Origin: Trachythela sp. YZ-2020
Lineage: Eukaryota > Cnidaria > Anthozoa > Malacalcyonacea > Clavulariidae
DNA: 64,000 nt
Direction: 5' to 3'
Assembly (NCBI GenBank): GCA_016169945.1
Contig: JADLSH010000199.1
Span: forward strand, 1,612,001-1,676,000
This document shows positions 37,541-49,500 of this stretch, piece after piece. The notes under the pieces are model-generated. The model was not told the DNA's origin and did no database searches. It worked only from the letters and a program-made list of their open reading frames with translations. Position numbers and translations under genes: made by a program. How positions within the stretch are numbered: position 1 is the first letter of the stretch; the number at the start of each line of letters is the position of its first letter.

Positions 37541-40500
37541 ATGAGCAAAGCTCAAAAGGGTTCCTTGATTGGCTTGATTTTATGTTGGTTTGTGTGTGCC
37601 CTCGGCAGTGACAGTGTAAACACATATAGCGAAGGTAGGATTGTCGATATCATGATTGTTACTTGACATTAAAATGTTTCAGTTTAAAATATATAGTTAA
37701 AAGTAGATATATTTATTTTCCGCTTGCATTCCTGAGGACGTAATGATAGAAAATGAATGAAATCATCATGGATACTTCATGAGCAGCAGAGAGCGCATGT
37801 TCATTATTAAATTGAACGCTTTTACTCTCCGATATTGAGCACACATCAACCACAATATTTTGAATAGTAACACAGTATAATTCTATAAGTATAAGACCAT
37901 ATCGATGGTAAACTTATTGTTAAGAAATACACAGCTATCAAGCTTAACCATGAATTTACCAACTATAGATGTTGTGAGTTATAAATTTGAACTTTATATT
38001 AAAACCTACGGCAATAAGGTTTGGACCAATGGCTTTTGAGCATTCTATATTCGAATTTAAAGATTTTGTATCTTCTCTTTGGACATTGTGAATAGAATGC
38101 AGAAGACAAATCATAGAGACGAAGAATAATCAGTTAAGACACATCATCCGTCTGACGAATTATCCGTCTTGGTATAAACACTGGCATGACGAATTGCTAA
38201 ACGAACTTGCTAGAATAGTATACTATAGCAATGGTTATGGAAACAAATCATAATTGATACTTTCCCAATAGTTTGTTTGCTAATATGTCGTATTTATACA
38301 CATAGATGAATCATCAGTCAGGACGAACAACAAAGATAGTATATTTTCTTTGCCAAAGCTCGTCCAGACGAATAATTCATCTCGACTAGACTCGAGTATA
38401 AAGATCACATCCTGTCATACGTAGACATACGTAAAAAGATCTAGACATACGTAAAAAGATCACATCGTCAACAAGATGTGTTCGCACCAGGCTTCTAGCA
38501 AGTTTGTCAACAAGTTGTAACAACGTTGCTACAAGGTTGTCACTCACAACTTGTTAACAAGTTGTTGATTTGCCGAGGACGATAACAAGTTATTGGAACG
38601 ACTTGTAACAAATCTGTTGAGCCAACAACCTTGTAGCAAATTGTCAACAACCCATTGTTAACTTTTCAAAAAGCTGGGAACAAGCAGCGTGAAAACGAAT
38701 ACATCCTGATTAACAAGTTGTTGAAACAGCATTGATACAAGTGAATTACAGGATATTTTTTTCTGCATCTCACTCGATTGAAATTGATGTAGAAGGTTTA
38801 GGTGGATGGATATTTCGAGTGAAATATTATATACAATATTTCAGACCTGAACGGGAACGGCTGCGAAAAATGCAACTCTAAGTCCTCCGACAGGAATTGA
38901 AGCTGCGACCCTGCGATTCCGGTGCAGCGCTCTGACGTCTGAGTCTGCTTCATGTTTGTTACGAGTTGTGCGCTTTTACGTGGGTAAATGATAGATAGAT
39001 AGATACAAGAGCACTGCATCTTAGCGGGAGGGAAACATGGTCGGTTGCATGTTCAATTCACCATAAAATTAATATCTTTACTTCGTTCTCAGAATGTCTT
39101 TATGGTTTTTATTGCGATGGAATGTATGATCCTCTTTTGACGTCAAGATGTGAGGAAGGTTCCTGTAAATGTTCTGGAAACTTCGTCCAAACGAATTGTC
39201 TACGTGAGTACAAAAGAAATATTGTTTATATTAAATCGTCCAGCACAAGCGGAAACAAAATCGATTGTTGTATTGAAACCTTTCATCTACTAACTGAATA
39301 TCAATGCAGTATTTTGTCTCCAATAATTATATGTCGCTCATGGTAACCTGCAACTATTGTTGATGAGACTAACGTGACCAAAATCTGATGATTTTACCAC
39401 AAAATACCATACCATACCATACCATACCATACCATACAATACTATACCATGTCACACTATAACATACCATACCATACCATACCATACCATACCATACCAT
39501 ACCATACCACACCACACCACACCACACCATACCATATCATATCACATTATAACATGCCATACTTTTGTTGTAGCCAATGTATCTCATTGTGCCATCCAAC
39601 ATGGTCCCACGACACAGGGACACCCAACAAGTGTCTGTACAGAGATCTCCTCTACAAACATCTGTAGTCAAGACTTTGAGACTTATCACTGCAGTGGTAA
39701 TACAAATCCGTATTATGAAGTGCACGTGCTGGGCTCGTACCAGGCCACATCGTGCTGCAGCGACGTTCCAGAGACATCGAGGATTGAGGTTGTTAGTGAG
39801 GGACATCGTGGGAGGAAAGTGGTGCTTGTGTTAGCATCCACACGGCCTGTGGCCTGGTACTTAGATATGGAAAACGGAATAGAGATAGAAAGAGTTGTAT
39901 TGGTAAGTGAGGAAAATGGATCTGATTATTTATCAGAAGGTTGACTCTCAAAACCTGTGAAAACCTCTCAGCACTTAAGACTGCAAAAAAAGTTTTTTTA
40001 ACCATGATTCAATATTTGTTCTCGTGTTCTCATAATGATACCTTTAATGTTAAAACTCACGGAGATCTGTAAAACAATGTGTTTAGCGATTTGTTTGGCA
40101 TTCGTTTTTTTTGCTGAATCGATTGGTGGTATTTTCGTCCGTTTTGGGTGAGGGGCGCCAAAGATACGAGCGCTCAAAGTCATCATCCTCTGGAGGATGA
40201 TATTCGACGGTGCCGTTTAGAATGAGAATGAGTTAAGTTGCCTTTAACATACAACGAAGCGGAAATGAGTAGAAAAGGATCATTGTGGAAACATTTGAGA
40301 GTATTGATGATTTTACGAATGTTTCCCAGTTTGTCCACCATTTGAAACATTGCTGCAGAAACAAATTTATTCCCCGACAAATTCAGAAACATATTTTCTT
40401 TCCCAAAGCGTTGTTTTTGGTGCAGAAACAATGTTTCCTGGTTTGCCCAGAATTTAACAGTGCACGACGTGTCGCATTAAGCAGACAAGTGTATAACCTA

Positions 40501-43500
40501 CAAACTAGTCTATTTAACAATTAGACAACGAGTCCGAGTTGTCTATGAGCGAATAGTCAACGAAGGCGAAGCCTGAGTCGACTATTCGCTCATAGACAAC
40601 GAGGACGAGTTGTCTAATTGTTTTAGTATACACCTTGTATAGATATATTAATTTCGAGAAAATAATCCATACACCGTGTAATTTTTAAAATAATTTAATT
40701 CAGTTGTGTTATTTAACCACTCGTGAGCGGCAAGTAAAAGCAGATTTATTAATAAAATACGGTTTCTATTTCGTTCCTTGCCATTAAAAATCTTCATGCC
40801 ATATTTTGTGGCCTTTTTAGTTTTCTCAGGGGTAGAATTTTCTATCAAACTCTCCAAAAATTCCTCCGAAACGTCTGCAAAACGAGAGTTTACTGCCATA
40901 TTTTTTCAGGTTTGTTTTCATTTTTCCCAAACGTTGTCCATCACGAATGGTCAACGGTTGAGTAGCCAATCAGAATGTAGGATTTGTAATGGACAATGGT
41001 TGGGTGTATACTAATTAACAATTAGACAACGAGTCCGAGTTGTCTATGAGCGAATAGTCAACGAAGGCGAAGCCTGAGTCGACTATTCGCTCATAGACAA
41101 CGAGGACGAGTTGTCTAATTGTTTTAGTATACACCTTGTATAGATATATTAATTTCGAGAAAATAATCCATACACCGTGTAATTTTTAAAATAATTTAAT
41201 TCAGTTGTGTTATTTAACCACTCGTGAGCGGCAAGTAAAAGCAGATTTATTAATAAAATACGGTTTCTATTTCGTTCCTTGCCATTAAAAATCTTCATGC
41301 CATATTTTGTGGCCTTTTTAGTTTTCTCAGGGGTAGAATTTTCTATCAAACTCTCCAAAAATTCCTCCGAAACGTCTGCAAAACGAGAGTTTACTGCCAT
41401 ATTTTTTCAGGTTTGTTTTCATTTTTCCCAAACGTTGTCCATCACGAATGGTCAACGGTTGAGTAGCCAATCAGAATGTAGGATTTGTAATGGACAATGG
41501 TTGGGTGTATACTAATACGGTATTACCATTTGATGCATTTCAATTTTTATGATTAAATTACGTAATTCAACGAGTCATTGTTGTTACTTTCTAGGTATAT
41601 AAAACTGTATCCTTAGCGTCCGTAGTTTGGTCGACTGGAAATGTGAAAGAAATTTTAAAAGTTTCTGACGTCTCCGAGAATCAAAACAATTTCTACGGTA
41701 AAGGACGTGACACAATCAAGCTTCTTCAGTACGTTAGCAAGGAATATGGTCCGATTACGTCGTTTACTGGTCGATTTCAAGTCGAGCAATGGCGTTTGCG
41801 TGTTGGTTGGCCTTTTGAATCAGGTATGATAATTAATAAGCTAAAAATTAGGTCTATTTACTGTACAGATCAGGGAGTCCTAACATTGGGTGTACGATGA
41901 TGTCTTTATGCAACTTTTTTTCATCTATTTTCTTTGGCAGATAGTCCTTTGGTCAGCACGTCGTCTCGCTATGCATCACGGGAAACATCAATGATACGAC
42001 CTCTTACAAATAATATCGCTTCCTCAACCCACCCTCAACCCACTAGCACACCTCTGCTGTACCCAAATACCCCCAAATACACCATCGAGTCCTCGTCCTC
42101 TATACTCAACCTAAAATCAGATGAAAGGCACACATCTTCTCATTTTCAGGTCCAGTCCTCCTCGGCATCGCCCCAAACTCCACTATCCTCCAGTATCAAC
42201 ACGTATCCATCAGTACCCAGCTTAGTCACCAATAATCCACAAGTCCTACCCACCCCTCTAGTATTCTTCCACGCCTTCGGTACTCTGGAATTCCATCATA
42301 TATCGGGCTTGGATTACTACGCCAACGGAACTCTAAAGGTTCGCGCTCCAGTTACAACGCAGCTTCTCAACTCAACATCAGAAATATTAAAACAATCTAA
42401 AAAACCTACAAAGAATGTCCTCCAAACTATTTCCCCTTCCCCAAGTTTCACGCAGATTTCCACGACAATAGTGCAATCTTCCATGCAAACTCTTTCCAAT
42501 GTATCAAGCACAGTAGGGGTACATAAAGTAACATCGACTATTCTCCATATATCTACGCTCTCAACTGTTAATACTGGTTCCTCATTGGTTCCTTCAGCAG
42601 TGACGTCATCCATGCCAAATATGGTTACCTCATCCGCCGTAATTACTACTCGTAAGTGGAGTGTTGAAGTTGATATATTATTAATATAAAAATTAACCCA
42701 TTTATTGAATGGTTATTTTCCCCATTTACAGCACCGCCTCCAGTGTCATGTGACCTCAATAACCCCTGTCACAAATATGCTACATGTACTGATACAGCCC
42801 AAGGTGTTTCATGCAGCTGTAAGAAAGGTTTTAACGGAAATGGATTCCTGTGTGATGGTATGTATTGATGATATTGATTGATCGAATGTGTACGAATCGA
42901 TTCATCAAACAGTCAACCAATTAAGTAGTCAATCTGTTGCCTTCCTAAATATCAGTTTAACGTTCATAATATTTATTAATGTTATCTTTTTCAGATGTAA
43001 ACGAATGTGTTTTCCAGCCATGTCCTACAAACAGTAATTGTGAAAACACACCTGGATCATATAACTGCACTTGTCTCCAGCCAGGAGGTTGTAGAGGTAT
43101 ATATACACGTTTCATACTCTTCAATTACTTTAAATTTATAAATCAGCGGCATAACTCACTCAACCCAAGTTGTGCAAACTCATAAACGTCGATACGGATA
43201 ATATCACAGTTTAAAATAGGATAACTTAGTTTAGTTTAGTTTAATAGTTTACCACTCTGAGGTGGACGGAAAGCCTTAACAGGTTTTGCAACCCAATTGA
43301 CAAAGGTTCCGAGGGTTAGTTAGTGGTTAGTGCCTATGGGTTAGTTTTTAGCGAGGGAGGAAAACCGGAGTACCCGGAGAAAAACCCTCGAAGCACAGGA
43401 GAGAACCAACCAATCTCAACTTACAGGAGTTTATCAAGCGCACTGACGTTACCCAACCAGAGTAAATCCATGCCCTCGACCTGCTGTATAGCCAGCTTAA

Positions 43501-46500
43501 CTCAGAGGTAAGAGACAGCGCGCTAACCGCACCTGCCACCCGTGCTTCCCTTGTTTAATATCTCGAACGTGTGGTGCCAGTGTAGGCAGAGTCTTTATGA
43601 AGATACTGGGGTTAAGTTGGATCAATCTACCTGAAAAATACAATAAGAACTTCGACATTTCGAGCGATGGCCTTTCGTCTGGAAGTTAGTCACTAACTTC
43701 CAGACGAGCTAGTCGAAGGGCCTTCGCTCGAAACGTCGAAGTTCATGTCAATTGATCAAACTTAACCGCAGTATCTAACTTGTTAAAGCAGATCTTAAAG
43801 CCCTGCAAATACTCAATTGGATCACATAACGTATAACTAGTAATCCCATAGGGCAAGGAATTCCCAGATAAATTATACTGTCAGATTGCAATTTATGTTA
43901 AATTTCAAAAACGCGATCAGTGTATAAGATGGATTGTTATGAATTGCCGACTTGTAAATAGTTGCTTTTTTGTTTTACTTTCACATTTTTATTTATTTCG
44001 TAATTTGGTAGTCGCTTCAACTGAGGCTTTGCCATGTATTTAACATGTTATATACTTATATGTTGCATTTGATGAAAATAAACTAAACATTCTTAAGACT
44101 AAATCAAATTGAATGATTTTAGAAACTCGTATAATTGGCGCGAATCAATACGCCGGCCGAGTGGAAGTTCTGCACAACGCAGAATGGGGCACAATCTGCA
44201 CGATAGGCTGGGACAGCAAGGATGGACAGGTGGCATGTCGTGATGCGGGCTATCCGTACCTCGCGGGCTTATCATTTGGCATAGGCTCTGGCAAGATTTG
44301 GCTTTCGAATGTTCAATGCAATGGTGCTGAGACGAAGCTGGCTGACTGCCCACATCCAGGGTGGGGAAACACAAACATATTATGTACACACCAATACGAC
44401 ATTGCGGTGGAATGTGTACCAGCAAGTAAGATTATAATATTGGTTATACTGCATGCCTGTATCGATTTACCGGTTTCGCAGGTAGCCATAAATGATTTGC
44501 AGTGCGCGTGTGAGCTACGTGCGTGTGAGCTACGCGGTAGGGGTCCGGGGAAATTGCCCCGGATTTGGAGTTGGCAAGCGAGAGTTGGCATGAGAGTTCC
44601 ATCAACTCTCGTGCCCAGTCAAACGAGAACAAGAGTTGCACGAGAGTTGACTAGATATTACCACGCGTACTGGTCAACGAGGTGGGAATCTCATCAACTC
44701 GATCTCATTAAAATTTGAACCAGCTCAAAGTTGATGAGAGTTGATGAGAATTGGTGATCAAAAGCGAGCGAGAGTTGCAACTGCCATTGATTCTCATCCT
44801 CGTTTGACTAAAGGTACGTTCACACACAGCGATTTGTCGGGCCGATTTTAGGTTTTGCTGAATGTTAATGACGAATATTTTCAGTTGATGATGTCACCAG
44901 ATGACGTTTGCCACGTATTTTTCAAATATCATTAACGTGCATCTGAAATCGGCCCGACAAATCGCAACGTGTGAATGTACCTTAAGGGCTTACAGTTGAT
45001 TTCAACTAACTTTTCACTAAAATGTTTCGAACTTCGTTGCGAAGTTCAAAAGTTCATAATGCATTCACAAGTACGTTTGTAAACAAAGCCTCTGATTGGT
45101 TGCTGGAGAAAAAGCAGCCAGTCAAATGCTCAGTTTACAAACCGGTTCTGAATTTCATTATAAACTTTTGAACTTCGCAACGAATTTCCGAAGTTCGAAA
45201 CGAAGTTCGGAACATTTTAGTGAAAAGTTAGTTGAAATCGACTGCAAGCAGGAAAGCCTAACAAATTATCTATAAATTATTTAGCTATTCGTTTGGCTGG
45301 TTCAGACAAACCAGACGAAGGCAGGGTTGAGATATACTTTGATGGTCAATGGGGAACAATCTGTGACAATGGTTGGGATATCGCCGATGCCAACATTGCG
45401 TGTAGAGAGCTGGGATTTACTGGCGCGGAGAGAGCACTAAAGGGTAACGATGTACAAAATGGGACAGGCCGAGTGTGGTTGGATAATGTTCAATGCTCGG
45501 GGATATTTGAAAGTTTTCTTAAGGATTGTCATCACAGCGGATGGGGGAATGTCAACTGTGGGCACGACCGGGATGTTGGTGTAAAGTGTCAGCCTAAAGG
45601 TAATTTGGCGTTGTTATTTTCAACAGCTAATTCCTAGTCTTATCGTGGCTAATAGGTTTTCAGGAATGGTTGGAAAGGGTAAAAAATAATTGATAAAACA
45701 TTCTCAATACTTCTTTATTAACAGTTTCTTCATTATTTCCTAGTTTCATGCGATTTTGAACTCAATACGTGCAGTTGGCGAAATGAGCAACAAGAAGAAG
45801 ATTTTGACTGGCAACGCCATCGCGCAAGCACCCCAACATTGGGGACTGGTCCACTGTTTGACAACACAAAAGAGACAGCTTATGGTAAGCTTCGTTTTGC
45901 TCTGTCTAACTTCTGTTCGCCTTAGTGCCTGATGGGGTCGACCGCTTTGGCACGTTGACGTCAATTTAGTCTATCCTGCCTTCTTCTTCTGTTATATTTA
46001 GTACCCTCAAGTCTCTTTTCACAATATTTCTCCATCTCACCCTCTGTCTCCCAATTGTTCGCCGTCCTTCCATTAGAAATGTTTCCATCTACACACTATC
46101 CTGGGCATCTTCTTCTCGTCGGTTTAGTAATTCAGGTCACTTTTCACAATATCTCTCCCTTTTATCTTCTGTCTCCCAACTGTTCATCGTCCTTCCATTA
46201 GATGTCTCCATGCTAACTTGACTGGATCTTCCTCTACACTCTATCCTGGGCATCCTCTTCTCTTAGGTTTAGTACCTTTAGATCTCTTTTACAATATCTC
46301 TCCATTTTATCTCCTGTCTCCCAACTGTTTGCCATCCTTCTATTGGATGTCTCCATGCTAACTTGACTGGATCTTCCTCTACACTCTACCCTGGGTATGC
46401 TCTTCTTTTAGATTTAGTACAGGTACTTTCAGGTCTCTTTTCACAACATCTCTCCATCTCTTGACTATATCTCCCTCCTCTCTTCTACTAACATGCCCGA

Positions 46501-49500
46501 ACCATCGTAACTTTGACTTTGAGAGGTGTACGATACATTCTCCTTGCTTTATAGGTGTGTACATGTATATTGAAACGACAGGTAGTAAGCCAGGAGACAA
46601 AGCTTGGTTAGTGTCACCCACAATGCAGCCTAAATTTCTCGAATGTCTACGCTTTCACTACTACATGATAGGAACGGACATCAGACAACTGAATGTGAAC
46701 ATCAGGGAAAGTGGAACAAAAAATATCACACGATTATGGAACTTGGCTGGTTCAAGAAAAACCAAGTGGGTTCAAGCTAGCGTCCCGCTGTTCTTTGATA
46801 AGCCTTCTGAGGTGAGGATAAATGAAACAGGATAATTTATATTTTGATCGAATATAGAATAATAGAAAGGAATGCAAATAAATAGCATTGAATAGAAAAT
46901 AATAGAATAGGGAAAAAATAACACATAAATAACATAGAGTGAGAGCACAGAATTCGAATGATATACAGACACCACCTTTATAAACATTCTAAGGCGCAAT
47001 CAGAATTTAGTAATTGGCTTGATGTGTATAAAAGTTATATTTAAAGCCTTGTGTCCAATTATTTTACATTGTAATATTTCAATGATTGGGTGTTTCATGA
47101 TGAAATGAATAGTTTTCCGAAGTTACTGTACAAATCGAAAGATGTTTACTATAGACTTTGGTTATTTATGATTAGATCATATTTGAAGCAGTGAGTGGCG
47201 ACGACCAGAAAGGCGACATAGCAATAGATGACGTCATCATTGAACAATTACCGTGCGATGTCTATCCAGCTGGTGCTGCACCTGGTAAGAGATCTACCGC
47301 TTACGTCATGCACACGTAGTCATAGAAACTGAAGCAATGTTGGTTTTAGGTTTGGTATCAGGCGACATGTATCTGACTTGATCAGTACTCAGAAGTCTTT
47401 ACACCAAGTTTGTAGAACATTGTCTTTACAACATGAGAGCCAACAAATGCGAAAGAATAGAAACTTGAACTCTTATACTAACTTTATTTATACTGGATAG
47501 CTCTATCAGTTCTAAACTTTTCATCCAGGAGTGTTACTCGAGGAGGAAAGCGGAATATCAGAAGAAAATATGCGGCGTTTGGTAGAAACTGGAAACACTC
47601 TTCGATCTCACGTGCAACTGACGTGAAACTATAATCAGACAAGTAAAAGTATTGAAAGGCACATGCACGAACCACTGCGCCCCAATTCCCCACTGTCAAG
47701 CAATACTCCAGCGTGACCTAAGACTTCATTTCAACACAAACCCTCGACCCTCTGCCAAGGAAAAGACAATTATAAAATAACCACCTTCATTCTTTAGATA
47801 CGGACGAATGCTTGGGTAAACCATGTGATGTGAACGCCAAATGCACAAATACGATTGGTTCTTATCATTGTAAATGTAACAAAGGATATACTGGTAATGG
47901 AACACTGTGTGCAGGTTAGTACAATCAGGAATAAGTATGGTTATTATAGCATTTTAAATTAACTCTTTTATCTCAATACATATTTAACCCCGGCGGTTAT
48001 ATAACGCTGATCATAGTCACTCCAGATGGTATTGAAACTCGGCCAAAGTCTTTCTTTTATATTTTTGTTCATGTTAATGAAACTTGTGCACGGAGAAGAC
48101 AATGAATTTTTGGTTTCATGTATGTAATTATAGTTAGGGTTAACATTAGAGTTAAGGTTAAGATTAGGGTTAGGATTACGATTGGAATTAGGATTGTTTT
48201 AAATCGAGGTTGTTAGTATGGAAATTAACCCTATATTCCTTTCTTCAGATCTCGATGAATGTACGACCAATCCATGTCACGTGAATGCCACGTGCACAAA
48301 CACAATCGGAGGCTTCTCGTGTGAATGCAATCCAAATACGGAAGGAATATGCGACGGTAGGTTCCGACTGAAATTCGACTGTGACGTCATTTCGCGTCTT
48401 CGTATTACAAAAAATGGACGGTCCTTTAAACTCTCTTTCTCCGCCTCTCTTTATTACAAAAACTTCAACTTTTCTTATTTTTAGATGCATATCGTCCGTG
48501 CGGTCTACGAGAGATCTTCACACAACTGGAAACAAAAATCGTCGGTGGCAGTGCAGCCGAGAAGGGCTCGTGGCCATGGACGGCGGCGATATTTTACGCC
48601 AAAAAGAGCGAGCGTATCTGGTGTAGTGGTGCGTTGATCAATAACGAGTGGCTACTTACTGCTGCGCATTGTTTTGATCAGAGTAAGGATTTTGAGCAAT
48701 ATACTGTTATATTAGGTGAGTATTACTAGCGGTGTAGTGTTGAAGGTACGTTCACACACAGCGATTTGTCTGGTCGATTTTAGGTTTTGCTGAATGTTAA
48801 TGACGAATATTTTCAGTTGATGATGTCACCAGATGACGTTTGCCACGTATTTTTCAAATATCATTAACGTGCATCTGAAATCGGCCCGACAAATCACAAC
48901 GTGTGAACGTACCTTTAGGTAGTTGTATCCTTCGTCAACGCCCTTTGCTTTGCCCTTTGCCCTTTGCAATTCCTTGATATTACCAGTGGTGCAGGTTATA
49001 ACCGTGCTTGCCTGAAGAACACGCAAGACTGCGTGCAGATCGTTAAGTATAAAACGCAAGGAAAAAGGCGACGTGTCTGACACTATCAAGATGTAATTGT
49101 GTTGGCCGGTCGTGAATAAACAGACTCGAGACTCGACGGAAGTAAATAAGCATGACGTAAGACACACAACGAGAGCTTATGTGGGAGAGGAGAACACCAC
49201 ATCTTGTAATGTTGACGTTCAATGTCGTTCACATGCTATGCTTATATCGACCTTGACCAGAGACAGTTAAGCCATGTGCAAATACACGGTGGGATATTGC
49301 AAAGTTTGTAATTTTTGTTCAAATGCCTTATACATTTCTTCTTTTTATTTCCACACAGGTGACCATGACATTTTGACCAAAGAATCCGAAGAGCAGCGAT
49401 TTAAAGTCGACAACATCTTAATCTATCCTAATTATTCCCCGCTCTTTAAGAATTTTGATATTGCTATGGTTCACCTGCATACACCCGCCAACTACACAGC

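Noticed and set aside
42317..42613. Minus-strand ORF of 98 codons
   Set aside because: It is antisense to the mucin-like exon of the mosaic protease, whose frame, splice sites and phase are well supported.
42679..42689. Continuation of exon 5 past 42651
   Set aside because: The reading frame runs on for 12 codons, but a GTAAGT donor at 42652 and the in-phase EGF exon at 42732 show that it is intron.
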